From: Acinetobacter chengduensis
GTDB lineage: Bacteria > Pseudomonadota > Gammaproteobacteria > Pseudomonadales > Moraxellaceae
DNA length: 64,000 bases
Assembly: GCF_003664645.1 (NCBI RefSeq)
Contig: NZ_RCHC01000011.1
Location: forward strand, 53,889 to 117,888
Direction of reading: 5' to 3'
Shown: in pieces, positions 28,660 through 38,951 of the stretch
Numbering within the stretch: position 1 is the stretch's first letter
Layout of the letters: every line of letters starts with the position of its first letter
Program-made: the position numbers and the translations under genes
Notes under the pieces: model-generated
Told to the model about the DNA's origin: nothing
The model's database searches: none
The model's input: only the letters and a program-made list of their open reading frames with translations

Positions 28660-30966
28660 TTAATTCCCTTGAACTAGACGTCGAGCACTAATAATGCCAG
28701 GCTGTTGCTCTAGTCGTGCAAGCAGACGCGAAAGCTGTGCCAAACCTTTGACTTCAATTAACAATTTCATATTCGCAATACCATCAGACTCTGAAATGGT
28801 ATTCACCTGACGAATGTTAATTTGATCTGAGAAAATCACCTGCGTTAAGTCTTTCAGCAAACCACGGCGGTCGTATGCTTCCACCACAATTTGCACGCTT
28901 TGACCACGTGTTGGTTGCATTTCCCAATCGGCTTCTACTGCACGCTCAGGCTCTTGCTGAATCATGCGCATATAGTCTGGGCAGGCAACTTTATGGATAC
29001 TCACGCCACGATTGAGTGTGATATAACCCCCTATCGATTCACCATGAACAGGCTGACAGCATTGTGCTACATGTAATTCTACATTGTCTAAACCATCAAT
29101 TAAAATACCATGTGCAGATAGCGTATGGCTGGCACGTGGGTTTAATGTCGGCTTCAGCACCAGTTCAGGTTCATCCTGATCCAAATGCATGTGACGGTTG
29201 ACCTGATTAATGAGCGCATGCAGGCTAATATCGCCACTGACTAAGCCAATGAGAATATCTTCGCCCGTTTTAACATTGAAGTGACTGCAATAGTCATTTA
29301 AATCAATACTTTTCGGGTGAATTGCCAAACGTGCTAATTCTTTATTCAGAATCTCACGTCCAACTTCTAAATTCTTGCTTCGATCTTGCTGACGGAACCA
29401 ATGACGTAACTTATCACGAGCGCGGGCGGTTTTAATGTAACCCAGCGAATTGACAATCCAATCACGGTTCGGCTCACGGTCTTTCTTGGTTAATATCTCA
29501 ACCTGCTCACCTGTTTTTAAGGTGTAGGTTAAAGGAACATAACGCTGATTGACCCGTGCAGCATAACACTTGTTTCCGACCTGCGTATGTACATGATAAG
29601 CAAAGTCTAATACGGTTGCGCCACGCGGTAATTCTTTAATGTCGCCATCACGGCTAAACACATAAATTTTCTCGAAACCTTCAAAGTCTTGAATTTGTTC
29701 AAAACTTTCTTCGCCTTCTTCGTCTTTATGTGCGCTGGCATCATTACGTTCTTGATAATGTTCCAAAACTGAACGTAATGAATGTAAACGATGGTTGAAT
29801 GAATGGTCGGTATTTTTCGAACCTTCTTTATAGTTAAAGTGCGAACATACACCCAATTCGGCTTCTTGATGCATGGTCTGCGTACGAATTTGCACTTCGA
29901 GTGATTTATTTTCAGCAATCACAGCGGTATGCAATGAACGGTAACCATTGGCTTTTGGGTTGGTAATATAGTCATCAAATTGATGCGGGATATGACGCCA
30001 AATTTGATGAACGATACCCAAGGTGTGATAACACTCGGGAACGCTCTTGACCAATACACGTACCGCACGAATGTCGTACAACTGATCAAAGCTCAAATTC
30101 TTACTTTTCATTTTTCGATAAATCGAATAAATGTGTTTCACTCGGCCATTAATTTCGGCCTCAATATCATGATCGAGTAATTCTTGGCGTAATTTATCGG
30201 TGACGAATTGAATATATTGCTCGCGCTCTAAACGCTTTTCATTGAGTAGCGAGGCAATTTCTTTATAGCGCTCTGGAGCCAGATAACGGAAAGCTAAATC
30301 TTCTAGCTCCCATTTCAATTGAGCAATGCCTAAGCGATGCGCCAAAGGCGAGTAAATAGTTAAAATTTCACGCGCAACACGTTCCTGACGCTCTTTTGAA
30401 GAATTCGCCAATTCACGTAAGGCATAAGTTCGTTCTGCCAACTTAATTAAAACAACTCGAACATCTTCTGTCACAGAAATCAGCATTTTATAAATGCCAG
30501 TTAAGTGCTCACGTTGATTATTATTAAAATGGTCTTCCAGACGTTTATTTTGTTCAATCAGCTCTGAAAGCTTACCCATGGCCAAAGTGCCTTTGACCAA
30601 TGCAAAAACTTGCTCACCAAATTGTTCACGTACTTCATCCAGTGATATCACACCTTCACGTACGCCACGGTAAAGCATTGCTGCCGACAAGGTATCTTCG
30701 TCTACATGTAAATGCGCTAAGATATCAGCCATTTCAATACCTGTATAAAAGGTATTGGAACGATGATGAACCGTCGACTCAAGCTCTTTCTGTAGCGTCA
30801 AGTGTGCAACTTCTTCAAGCTGCGTTAAAGATTCACCATCTAGTATGCCACGCACACGATCTAGCCATTCGTCTAGATCATGTAGTGCTTGATCGGCATG
30901 TTCTACAGTCGTTTCCTGAGACAACTCATTGAGACGCCCCGGGAGCTGTTCACGTACTGTGACCAT
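28660..30966 (-). CDS. relA: (p)ppGpp synthetase RelA
   Basis: Long RSH protein (768 residues) that makes (p)ppGpp on stalled ribosomes. Order: degenerate HD domain (residues about 60-210), synthetase domain with YDIRAVRVLV near 294 and KANGYRSLHTAVI near 340, TGS domain (DGDIKELPRGATVLDFAYHV near 435), a middle zinc-finger-like part with CCQPVHGE, and a C-terminal ACT domain (IVVEAYDRRGLLKDLT). The usual HDxxED hydrolase motif is absent (AAMLYRGVREG instead), so I call RelA rather than bifunctional SpoT. It lies downstream of rlmD, as in enterobacteria. AGGAG precedes the ATG. Confidence 0.93.
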   Translation of the reverse strand: MVTVREQLPGRLNELSQETTVEHADQALHDLDEWLDRVRGILDGESLTQLEEVAHLTLQKELESTVHHRSNTFYTGIEMADILAHLHVDEDTLSAAMLYRGVREGVISLDEVREQFGEQVFALVKGTLAMGKLSELIEQNKRLEDHFNNNQREHLTGIYKMLISVTEDVRVVLIKLAERTYALRELANSSKERQERVAREILTIYSPLAHRLGIAQLKWELEDLAFRYLAPERYKEIASLLNEKRLEREQYIQFVTDKLRQELLDHDIEAEINGRVKHIYSIYRKMKSKNLSFDQLYDIRAVRVLVKSVPECYHTLGIVHQIWRHIPHQFDDYITNPKANGYRSLHTAVIAENKSLEVQIRTQTMHQEAELGVCSHFNYKEGSKNTDHSFNHRLHSLRSVLEHYQERNDASAHKDEEGEESFEQIQDFEGFEKIYVFSRDGDIKELPRGATVLDFAYHVHTQVGNKCYAARVNQRYVPLTYTLKTGEQVEILTKKDREPNRDWIVNSLGYIKTARARDKLRHWFRQQDRSKNLEVGREILNKELARLAIHPKSIDLNDYCSHFNVKTGEDILIGLVSGDISLHALINQVNRHMHLDQDEPELVLKPTLNPRASHTLSAHGILIDGLDNVELHVAQCCQPVHGESIGGYITLNRGVSIHKVACPDYMRMIQQEPERAVEADWEMQPTRGQSVQIVVEAYDRRGLLKDLTQVIFSDQINIRQVNTISESDGIANMKLLIEVKGLAQLSRLLARLEQQPGIISARRLVQGN

Positions 30967-30982
30967 ACCCTACTCCTCTTTT

Positions 30983-32398
30983 TTACTTTTCATTACTACT
31001 TAAATCGTCAATCTGAGTGCTTAGATCAATCTGTTCAAATAACGCGATAGACTCTACATGCCCAGTATGAGTAAACATATCCATGACACCTGCTCGGCTC
31101 AGTTGATAACCATGCTGTGCTAACACACCTGCATCACGTGCAAGTGTTGCAGGATTACACGAGACATAAACAATTCTTTTTGCACCAAATTTGGGCAGAT
31201 AATGCATTACCTCTTCCGCACCTGAACGTGGAGGGTCAATCAATAATGCATCAAATCCTTGATTTGCCCAAGATTGATGCGAAAAATCTTTTGTTAAATC
31301 TTGTGAATAGAAGCTCAGCCAAGAAATTGCATTATTTTTTGCATTTTCTGTACCACGAGCGACCATATCTTCACTTCCCTCAACAGCCACCACTTTACCC
31401 TGTGCACCAACACAGCGCGCTAGCGGTAAAGAGAAATTACCCAAGCCACAGAATAAATCCAAAACACGCTCACCTGCCTTCAACTGAAGCAAATCACATG
31501 CCAGCTTCACCATTTTTGGGTTAACACTTGAATTCACTTGAGTAAAATCCAATGGACTAAAGGCAAAATTGGTATCGAATTCTTCTAATCTATAATGCAA
31601 ACGCATTTCATTACTTTGACCATCCTCACGGACTAAACTTTCTGGCCCTGTTGCTTGTAAATAAAGTTGCCACTGCTTCTGTAACGTAAATTTTCGCAAT
31701 TCGTTGACATCGTCATCGCATAATTTATCGGTATGTCGAATCAGTAAAGCAACGTCTGCATCTCCCATGGCCAATTCTACATGACCAATGTCCGCTTTGC
31801 CTTTTAGACTTTGGAGTAATTGTTTTAACCGTGTAATCGAACCAAATTGCTGATCTAACACCATGCATCGGTCAATAGAGGTCAATTTATTACTGGCATT
31901 TTCACGAAAACCCACAACCAATTTATCTTTGTGTGGCAAGTAACGTACGCCAATTCGCGCTTTACGCCGATAATCCTCACGACCTGAGCGTAAAGGCGCT
32001 AGCCACTCTTTTGGGCTTAATCCTGCAAAATGGCTTAAATGCGACTTTAATACATCCTGTTTTAAGCGAATTTGCTCATCTGGATGTATATGTTGCATAT
32101 TACAGCCGCCACAAATCCCAAAATGCGGACACGGCGCCGGCACACGTATTTCAGACGCTCCACTGAGCAGTTCTAGGCTGTCGGCTTCTTCTAAACGCTT
32201 TGCAGTATGGGTAATAGTTGCACGTACAGTTTCACCGGGTAAAGCATAACGGATAAAGACTTTTTTACCCTGCTTTTCAATTGGATGCTCAGGATGTGAA
32301 CCATAATGAGCAATGCCACGCCCCTCATGTGACAGCGACTCAACTTGAAAAATATAACTTTGCGCTGGTGCTTTTGGGGACTTGGCTTTGTGTTTCAT
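30983..32398 (-). CDS. rlmD: 23S rRNA (uracil(1939)-C(5))-methyltransferase
   Basis: RumA-type SAM methyltransferase, 471 residues. N-terminal TRAM domain ([19 protein letters not shown]), iron-sulfur cysteines in [14 protein letters not shown] near residue 88 with a later partner Cys, SAM-binding [16 protein letters not shown] near residue 313, and the catalytic region [13 protein letters not shown] near residue 415 with the nucleophile Cys. It is one gene upstream of relA on the same strand, 16 bases apart. A C-terminal 30-residue tail rich in Asp/Ser follows. Confidence 0.95.
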   Translation of the reverse strand: MKHKAKSPKAPAQSYIFQVESLSHEGRGIAHYGSHPEHPIEKQGKKVFIRYALPGETVRATITHTAKRLEEADSLELLSGASEIRVPAPCPHFGICGGCNMQHIHPDEQIRLKQDVLKSHLSHFAGLSPKEWLAPLRSGREDYRRKARIGVRYLPHKDKLVVGFRENASNKLTSIDRCMVLDQQFGSITRLKQLLQSLKGKADIGHVELAMGDADVALLIRHTDKLCDDDVNELRKFTLQKQWQLYLQATGPESLVREDGQSNEMRLHYRLEEFDTNFAFSPLDFTQVNSSVNPKMVKLACDLLQLKAGERVLDLFCGLGNFSLPLARCVGAQGKVVAVEGSEDMVARGTENAKNNAISWLSFYSQDLTKDFSHQSWANQGFDALLIDPPRSGAEEVMHYLPKFGAKRIVYVSCNPATLARDAGVLAQHGYQLSRAGVMDMFTHTGHVESIALFEQIDLSTQIDDLSSNEK

Positions 32399-32404
32399 GT
32401 GGAC

Positions 32405-33223
32405 CTAATGTGTGGAAGATGGGAAATCAAATTGGGTAAAATCGGTTTGCTTCGAGTTTTCTCGCCAAACCGCTAAAAATTCAGCTTGCTGGGGCTGGGT
32501 GGCTAAATACTGAATGGTGGATTGCACTAAATGTTGATGATCGGACGCTAAAATTTGCCCTTTCAACAATTGCCAGCGCAAGTAAATCAGCCATGTATTT
32601 AGTACATCGCCTTCGCAATAGCTAGTGAGTTGTTGCCATTGCTCGGTACGGACATATTCAGGCACATGATATGCCCCATCACCGCGCTTACCAGGAAAAC
32701 CTAATAGATGTGCAATGTCATCAAGCTTCTGAAAATGACGACCATTAAACATGGCCATCACATCCATTAAATCGACATGACGGTGGTGATAGCGATTTTG
32801 GTAGTTATTATAACGCTTTTGTGAATCAATCTCGCCCTGATCAAACAAACTTGGTGCAGATAAACCGTGGTACATCGCACGGAATAAAATCACAGGCACA
32901 TCAAATTGCGAGCCGTTCCAACTCACCAGAGTCGGTTGGCGTTTATCAAATATTGATAAAAAACGCTTTAAAATTTCAGCCTCACTGTAGTTTTCACGGC
33001 TAAATGAAAACAGTTTCATACCGTTTTCATCTAACCAAAAACCTGAAATACAGACAATTTCATGCAAAGCTAAACGTTGAAAATCTGTACCACTTTCTTG
33101 GCGTCTTAACTTTGCTAAAGCCGCGTCTAAATCGGCTTCGGGTAAATCGAGTCCGTATAAATGCGCGCCTGATTTTAAATCAGTCAAAGTTTCGATATCG
33201 AAAGTTAAAATAGGTAAACGCAT
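32405..33223 (-). CDS. PolB-like 3'-5' exonuclease (272 aa)
   Basis: DnaQ-fold exonuclease of the predicted PolB-like type. Motif I LTFDIETLTDLKSG at residues 6-19 (Asp and Glu), motif II TLVSWNGSQFDVPVI near residue 98 (SWNG-x-x-FD), and motif III SYCEGDVLNTWLIYLRW near residue 205 with the last Asp. All acidic residues expected for two-metal catalysis are visible. The protein stands alone, without a polymerase domain. Seven bases separate it from rlmD, so it is probably co-transcribed with rlmD and relA. Its physiological substrate is unknown. Confidence 0.85.
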   Translation of the reverse strand: MRLPILTFDIETLTDLKSGAHLYGLDLPEADLDAALAKLRRQESGTDFQRLALHEIVCISGFWLDENGMKLFSFSRENYSEAEILKRFLSIFDKRQPTLVSWNGSQFDVPVILFRAMYHGLSAPSLFDQGEIDSQKRYNNYQNRYHHRHVDLMDVMAMFNGRHFQKLDDIAHLLGFPGKRGDGAYHVPEYVRTEQWQQLTSYCEGDVLNTWLIYLRWQLLKGQILASDHQHLVQSTIQYLATQPQQAEFLAVWRENSKQTDFTQFDFPSSTH

Positions 33224-33244
33224 AAAGACTCTTAAACCCCGAAA

Positions 33245-34165
33245 TTATTCTGCATCAACTACAGAGAATAAACCTGTAGACAAGTAGCGGTCGCCACGGT
33301 CACAGATAATGCAAACAATAACTGCATCTGGATTTTCTTCAGCTAATTTCACTGAAGCCCATACCGCACCACCTGAAGATGTACCCGCGCTAATACCTTC
33401 TTCACGAGCCATTTTACGTGCTGTTTTTTCTGCTTCAATTTGTGGAATATCCATAATACGGTCAACACGACTCGCATCAAAAATAGTCGGCAAGTATTCT
33501 TTCGGCCAGCGACGAATGCCTGCGATATTTGAACCTTCGGAAGGCTGTAAGCCAACAATTTGAATATCAGGATTTTGTTCTTTGAGGTATTTTGAAATCC
33601 CCATAATGGTTCCTGTGGTACCCATCGCGCTCACAAAGTGCGTAATTTTCCCGCCTGTTTGCTCCCAGATTTCGGGGCCAGTCGTCAGATAATGCGCTTC
33701 TGAGTTATCAGGATTACCAAATTGGTTCAGCACAAGGCCAATCCCATCTGCTTGCATTTGAGCCGCCATATCACGTGCTTCTTCCATGCTGGCAGATTCA
33801 ATTAGCTCTGCGCCGTAGGCACGCATGGCATCTTTACGTTCTTGGCTTGAGTTCGCTGGCATAATCAGCTTCATCTTATAACCACGCATGGCAGCAACCA
33901 TTGCCAATGCAATACCTGTATTTCCGCTTGTCGCTTCAATTAACGTATCACCCGGCTTAATCTGTCCGCGCTTTTCGGCTTGCATAATCATGTTATATGC
34001 TGGACGGTCTTTGACTGAACCTGCTGGGTTATTGCCTTCTAACTTGGCCAATACAGTTGCTTGAGTGTGACATGCCAGACGCTGTAAACGCACCAACGGA
34101 GTCTTTCCGACATAGTGGTCTAACAAAAAATCGTCTGCTTGAAAATCAGGGGTTATATTACTCAT
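33245..34165 (-). CDS. cysM: Cysteine synthase B
   Basis: PLP enzyme making cysteine (or S-sulfocysteine with thiosulfate) from O-acetylserine. 306 residues, like CysM and shorter than most CysK. The PLP lysine is Lys52 in NPAGSVKDRPA; EATSGNTGIALA near 80 binds the substrate carboxylate; MGTTGTIMG near 180 holds the cofactor phosphate; SAGTSSGGAVWA is at the C-terminal side. The frame is open to 34225, but ATG at 34165 (MSNITPDF) fits the family. Followed by the exonuclease gene after 21 bases. Confidence 0.93.
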   Translation of the reverse strand: MSNITPDFQADDFLLDHYVGKTPLVRLQRLACHTQATVLAKLEGNNPAGSVKDRPAYNMIMQAEKRGQIKPGDTLIEATSGNTGIALAMVAAMRGYKMKLIMPANSSQERKDAMRAYGAELIESASMEEARDMAAQMQADGIGLVLNQFGNPDNSEAHYLTTGPEIWEQTGGKITHFVSAMGTTGTIMGISKYLKEQNPDIQIVGLQPSEGSNIAGIRRWPKEYLPTIFDASRVDRIMDIPQIEAEKTARKMAREEGISAGTSSGGAVWASVKLAEENPDAVIVCIICDRGDRYLSTGLFSVVDAE

Positions 34166-34318
34166 TATTTGTACCTTTATCGAGGTGCGCTTATTGTATG
34201 AAAAAATGACTGCGCCTGCACCCATTTACGGGGCTTTTTCGTGAAAGTGATTAAAGCGCAATCAGTTTCAAATAAAGCGTGCTAATATGCAGTGCATAAG
34301 GAATAAACTGCTTGAATC

Positions 34319-37132
34319 ATGTCAAATATCAACAAAAAGCTTTTTAAACGCCTACACTTAAATCATGCCTATGGACAGCTGATTGCTTTAATTTTTGTGC
34401 CAATTACCATTTTGGCCTGTGTAGGCGCAACCTTGGTAATCACCGAAACTTCCAATGCCGCTAAAGCGCAACAACGCCAAATGGCGATTGCAATTTTGAC
34501 GCGTTTTCAACCTGCATCTGAAGGTGCACTTAATCTGTTGGCACAATACCCATGGCAATTTGATCAAGCACGAAATGCCATGCAAAATATGTTTAGTGAA
34601 AAGCACTTGATTCGTGCTGCAATTCTAGACAGCCAAGAAAAAAATAGAATTAGTTTTGGCTTCCAAGATGATGCGCCTTGGCCAGCGCTTGCAAGCAGTA
34701 AAAAATCAGAGTTCATTGGGCCTATTCGTTTAAATCACAGTAATGTGTATGCCACACAAATTCATGATGAAATGAATACGCCGTACTGGCTGGTGATTGA
34801 GCTCGACAACCAACCATTAGAAATTGCGCACTATCGCGTGCTTATGGTGTTGGTTGCAACAGGCTTACTCACACTACTTTTATTGTTGTTATGCCTTAAT
34901 TTTTATTCGCGTCGCTGGATTGCGCCGATGTATGAAATTCGCATGCAGTTACAACGCCTAAATGCTGACACCTTAGATCAGCACATGATTATTAACAGTA
35001 CAGGTGAGCTTCGTCTTTTACAGCGTGACATAGCCAATGTGGTGAATCGTCTGCATTTTAGTTTTTTAGAATTACGCGAACATACAGAACAAACCGAAGA
35101 TGATTTACGCCGTACGCTCGACACTTTAGAAGTACAAAATATCACGTACCGTCAAGCGCGCGACCAAGCGATTCATGCCAATCAGTCTAAATCGGTATTT
35201 TTAGCCAATATTTCACATGAACTTAGAACCCCTTTAAATAGTATTGATGGCTTTATTCATTTGTTACTGCGCCAAGGTAATTTGAGCAATGAGCAAAATT
35301 TATATTTACAAACCATTCGCAAATCTTCGGCGCATTTATTGGCACTGATTAACGATGTGTTGGATTTTTCTAAAATTGATGCCGGAAAGCTCGAACTCGA
35401 AATGGCACCGTTTGATTTAGAAGAAGCCGTTTTTGATGTCATGGACATGCTTTCGCCCTTAGCGGCACAAAAGCATATTGATATGACTTTTTACTATGCC
35501 GATAACGTGCCCGTGCATGTAATTGGTGATGCGCTACGCTTTAAGCAGATTTTGACCAACTTAATTTCCAATGCCATCAAATTCACCCCTGATGGTGAAA
35601 TTATTGTCCGTGTTCGCATGGAGCATGACGACATTGGTCAATGCTTACTTCACTTTAGCGTTCAAGACAGTGGCATTGGCTTAAGTGGCACAGACCGTAA
35701 AAAACTCTTTGAATCTTTCTCACAAGGCGATGCATCAGTCACGCGTCAATTTGGTGGTACAGGTCTGGGGCTGGCAATTTCTAAGCAATTGGTTAGCCTC
35801 ATGCATGGTCAAATTGGCTTTGAAGACAACCAAGAACGCGCCCCTACAGAAAAAGGTTCAACTTTTTGGTTTACCGCAACCTTTAGCGTGAATGAAGATG
35901 AAGAAGTCATCCATCCACAATTTGAACACTTAACAGTGGTGTCGTATTTAGCTCATCCTGCCACTGCCAATGTACTTCGCCATTATCTGGAAGATTATGC
36001 AGTCCAGCATGTGGAGGCACAGTCGATTTTAGATTTGTTTAGCCGTCTGAATCAGTTTGAACATGCTGAAAATACATGGCTGATTTTAGATCATAGTGGC
36101 GATACAGAAGCTATGCTGAAAGAAATCCGCTCACGTTACCATGGCAATTTGGCTATTTATGGCTATCAAATGCTCCTCGACCCAAGCATGTTGAATGAAT
36201 ATCGTGCTCGTCCATTGCATCAACCGTTGAGCCGTAGTGCATTGGCACATCTGTTGGGTAATGAGCCATTGTTTGAACATGACGCTATGGACAACTTTGA
36301 TGGGCAAGGCTTACACATTTTGGCGGTCGATGATCATCTACCCAACCTCATTGTGTTAGAAGCTTTATTATCAGAACTTAACGTCACCACCACCAAAGCA
36401 CTCAGTGGTCAAGAAGCCTTAGACATTATTCAATCTCGCCATGCTCAAGGGCTCAAAGATTTTGATTTGGTATTCATGGACATTCAGATGCCCGTCATGT
36501 CTGGGATTGATACCACACGTGCCCTGCGCTCATTAGAATCGACCAAAGAAGAGCAAAAGCGCCTGCCAATTATTGCGCTTACAGCACATGCGCTTTCAGA
36601 TGAAAAGCAAAAACTTCTGCAAAGTGGTATGGATGATTACGTAACCAAACCGATCCAGATGGAACAGATTATTCAAATCTTAACGCATTGGACCTCAGAA
36701 AACTTTAAAAAGCCTGTTGCCGTAGAACGGGCAAGCGTGATTGATTCACTCGACAGTAACATTTTAGATTGGCAACAATGCTTAATGTTGGCTGCCAACA
36801 AAGAAGACTTGGCTGTCGATTTGCTTAAAATGTTGACTGACAGTTTCGAAACAGAGGTGAATGAAATTGAACAGCTGATTGAATTTGAGGACTTCCCGCA
36901 ACTCGAACATGTGTTACATCGTTTATATGGAGCTACCCGCTATGTGGGCACACCAAGTTTGCAAAATATAACAGGGAGTTTTGAACAGTTCGTTTCTACC
37001 TTACGCAAAGAACGCCGTAAAGCCGATGATGCATTTATTCAAGAAGTGCATAAGCGGTTAGATGAAATGAAAGCCATTATTGCGCAAGTTGATTTGGCAG
37101 CACGGCACATTTTAAGTCAGCACAATAATTAA
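34319..37132 (+). CDS. gacS: BarA/GacS-type hybrid sensor histidine kinase (937 aa)
   Basis: Membrane tripartite kinase. Two N-terminal helices (about 20-42 and 176-197) enclose a periplasmic sensor and are followed by HAMP. HisKA has the phospho-acceptor in ANISHELRTPLN near residue 299; HATPase has NLISNAIKFTPDGE and GTGLGLAISKQL; the receiver has LAVDDHLPNLIVLE and the phospho-acceptor in LVFMDIQMPVMSG near residue 720; a C-terminal HPt domain has HRLYGATRYVG near residue 866. This domain order is that of GacS/BarA, which controls CsrA-sequestering small RNAs through the separate regulator GacA/UvrY, not present in this window. Confidence 0.93.
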   Translation: MSNINKKLFKRLHLNHAYGQLIALIFVPITILACVGATLVITETSNAAKAQQRQMAIAILTRFQPASEGALNLLAQYPWQFDQARNAMQNMFSEKHLIRAAILDSQEKNRISFGFQDDAPWPALASSKKSEFIGPIRLNHSNVYATQIHDEMNTPYWLVIELDNQPLEIAHYRVLMVLVATGLLTLLLLLLCLNFYSRRWIAPMYEIRMQLQRLNADTLDQHMIINSTGELRLLQRDIANVVNRLHFSFLELREHTEQTEDDLRRTLDTLEVQNITYRQARDQAIHANQSKSVFLANISHELRTPLNSIDGFIHLLLRQGNLSNEQNLYLQTIRKSSAHLLALINDVLDFSKIDAGKLELEMAPFDLEEAVFDVMDMLSPLAAQKHIDMTFYYADNVPVHVIGDALRFKQILTNLISNAIKFTPDGEIIVRVRMEHDDIGQCLLHFSVQDSGIGLSGTDRKKLFESFSQGDASVTRQFGGTGLGLAISKQLVSLMHGQIGFEDNQERAPTEKGSTFWFTATFSVNEDEEVIHPQFEHLTVVSYLAHPATANVLRHYLEDYAVQHVEAQSILDLFSRLNQFEHAENTWLILDHSGDTEAMLKEIRSRYHGNLAIYGYQMLLDPSMLNEYRARPLHQPLSRSALAHLLGNEPLFEHDAMDNFDGQGLHILAVDDHLPNLIVLEALLSELNVTTTKALSGQEALDIIQSRHAQGLKDFDLVFMDIQMPVMSGIDTTRALRSLESTKEEQKRLPIIALTAHALSDEKQKLLQSGMDDYVTKPIQMEQIIQILTHWTSENFKKPVAVERASVIDSLDSNILDWQQCLMLAANKEDLAVDLLKMLTDSFETEVNEIEQLIEFEDFPQLEHVLHRLYGATRYVGTPSLQNITGSFEQFVSTLRKERRKADDAFIQEVHKRLDEMKAIIAQVDLAARHILSQHNN

Positions 37133-37212
37133 ATTTAGGGTGACTGAGCTGTCATGCATGCAGGATAAGCTCATGCTATGCTCATCGCAAAGAAACAAGA
37201 AGAGTGTACAAC

Positions 37213-38001
37213 ATGGCTTTGGTCAAATTTGAAAATAACAACGGTATAGCAACCGTTAGCCTTAATCGCCCAGACAAGCGCAATGCCATGAGCTTCGCCC
37301 TGCTCAAGGAGCTGGTGAATACTGCTAATCGTATAAAAAAAGATCGCTCTATTCGTTGTGTCATTTTAACGGGCGAAGCACAGGTGTTTAGTGCAGGCAT
37401 TGACTTAAGTGATTTAAACAACCCCAAAAACACCGCCTATGCAGCATGGGAGCTAATTCGTCCTGGTCAAAGCCTCTTTCAAAAAGCATTTTTGATTTGG
37501 CAAGAATTGCCTGTACCTGTCATTGCGGCAATTGAAGGCTATTGCTTTGGTGCAGGCATGCAACTTGCACTTGCCGCCGATATTCGTATTGCACATCCTG
37601 ATACTCAAATGTCCATCATGGAAAGTCGTTGGGGCTTAGTTCCAGATATGGGTTTAAGCCGTTCACTTAAAGGTATTATTGGCTTAGATTTGGCAAAAGA
37701 ATTAACCCTCACTGCCCGTATTTTTGATGCAAACTATGCCAAAAATATTGGTTTGGTGACGCATCTGAACGCAACCCCTCTTCAACATGCACAAACCCTA
37801 GCCGAAGAAATGCTTGGACGCTCACCTGATGCCTTAACCGCAGCTAAACGTGTACTGGATGCAATGCAGCATCAACCAAATAAATCTTTACGTTTAGAAA
37901 AAATTTGGCAGTTAAAATTATTGCTCGGCAAAAATAGCAAACTGGCACGTAAAAAAGACAAGAACCCTGAAGTTCAATTTTTACCGCGCCAATTCCGCTA
38001 A
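37213..38001 (+). CDS. Crotonase/enoyl-CoA hydratase family protein (262 aa)
   Basis: Crotonase fold with FSAGIDLSDL near residue 60 (first oxyanion-hole strand) and AIEGYCFGAGMQLALAADI near 108 (second), followed by SIMESRWGLVPDMGLSRSL with the glutamate positions used in hydratases. The C-terminus ends in a Lys/Arg-rich tail. An in-frame GTG at 37204 is possible; ATG at 37213 after AAGAAGAG is preferred. It is the first of three genes spaced 34-46 bases apart with a dehydrogenase and an isomerase-like protein. Exact substrate unknown. Confidence 0.88.
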   Translation: MALVKFENNNGIATVSLNRPDKRNAMSFALLKELVNTANRIKKDRSIRCVILTGEAQVFSAGIDLSDLNNPKNTAYAAWELIRPGQSLFQKAFLIWQELPVPVIAAIEGYCFGAGMQLALAADIRIAHPDTQMSIMESRWGLVPDMGLSRSLKGIIGLDLAKELTLTARIFDANYAKNIGLVTHLNATPLQHAQTLAEEMLGRSPDALTAAKRVLDAMQHQPNKSLRLEKIWQLKLLLGKNSKLARKKDKNPEVQFLPRQFR

Positions 38002-38035
38002 GCTTAAAACAGTATGATCATCTAATGGAACACGC

Positions 38036-38905
38036 ATGAACTTCGACCTTCAAACTAAAATTGCATTTTTGGGTATGGGACTAATGGGAAGCCGTATGGC
38101 GACTCGTCTCGTGCAAGCTGGTTTTGAGGTTGCAGTTTGGAACCGTAGTCCGAGTGCTTGTGATGCCGTGATTGAACACGGTGCAACGGCTCTCGATTTG
38201 AGCCAACTTCGCCAATATCCTGTGATTTTAACGTGTTTGGCCGATGATCATGCTGTGCAGAATGTCTTTAGCTTAATTCAACCACACTTAAGCCAAGGAC
38301 AAATTATTGCAGATTTTTCTAGCCTGTCTGTAGCATGTACACAGCAACTTGCTCAAGAGGCACAACAACACGGCGTCACTTGGATTGACTGCCCTGTCTC
38401 TGGTGGAACCGTAGGTGCTGAACTGGGTACTTTGGTCATTTTTGCTGGTGGTGATGCTCGTAGCATTCAACGCCTAGAACTCATTTATAATGTGTTATCA
38501 CAACGTATCACTCGTATGGGCGAAACGGGCACTGGCCAAGCCACCAAGATTTGTAACCAACTGATTGTGGCAGCCAATAGCACACTCATTGCAGAAGCTG
38601 TGGCGCTTGCACAGCATGCTGGTGTAGACACCACTCTTCTTGCACCAGCTTTAGCAGGTGGTTTTGCTGACTCCAAGCCTTTTCAAATTCTTACACCTCG
38701 TATGGCCAGCCAAAGCTTTGAACCCGTACAATGGAAAGTGCAAACGTTATCGAAAGACTTAAACAATGCAGTAAAGCTGGCAGCTTCATATCAATTACAT
38801 ATACCAGTTGCCACACAAGCACTTGATCAATTACAACAACATCAAGCCAATGGCTATGCCGAAGCAGACTTGTCTACCGTATGTTTACAGGTCAAATCTA
38901 ATTAA
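38036..38905 (+). CDS. NAD(P)-dependent beta-hydroxyacid dehydrogenase (GarR/MmsB family, 289 aa)
   Basis: 3-hydroxyisobutyrate/tartronate-semialdehyde reductase family. Rossmann motif FLGMGLMGSRMATRL near residue 11, substrate loop DCPVSGGTVGAELGTL near residue 120, catalytic lysine in GTGQATKICNQL near residue 174, and an all-alpha C-terminal domain. The downstream neighbour is hydroxypyruvate-isomerase-like, so glyoxylate or hydroxypyruvate metabolism (tartronate semialdehyde to glycerate) is the likeliest role. Valine breakdown is the alternative, given the crotonase upstream. Confidence 0.88.
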   Translation: MNFDLQTKIAFLGMGLMGSRMATRLVQAGFEVAVWNRSPSACDAVIEHGATALDLSQLRQYPVILTCLADDHAVQNVFSLIQPHLSQGQIIADFSSLSVACTQQLAQEAQQHGVTWIDCPVSGGTVGAELGTLVIFAGGDARSIQRLELIYNVLSQRITRMGETGTGQATKICNQLIVAANSTLIAEAVALAQHAGVDTTLLAPALAGGFADSKPFQILTPRMASQSFEPVQWKVQTLSKDLNNAVKLAASYQLHIPVATQALDQLQQHQANGYAEADLSTVCLQVKSN

Positions 38906-38951
38906 CTGTGTCATGTCATTATTTTTCGCTTAATTTCAGAGGGTGCCAACC

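Noticed and set aside
29607..29918. 103-codon minus-strand frame inside relA
   Set aside because: It is a shadow frame of the well supported relA gene, with no motif or start signal of its own.
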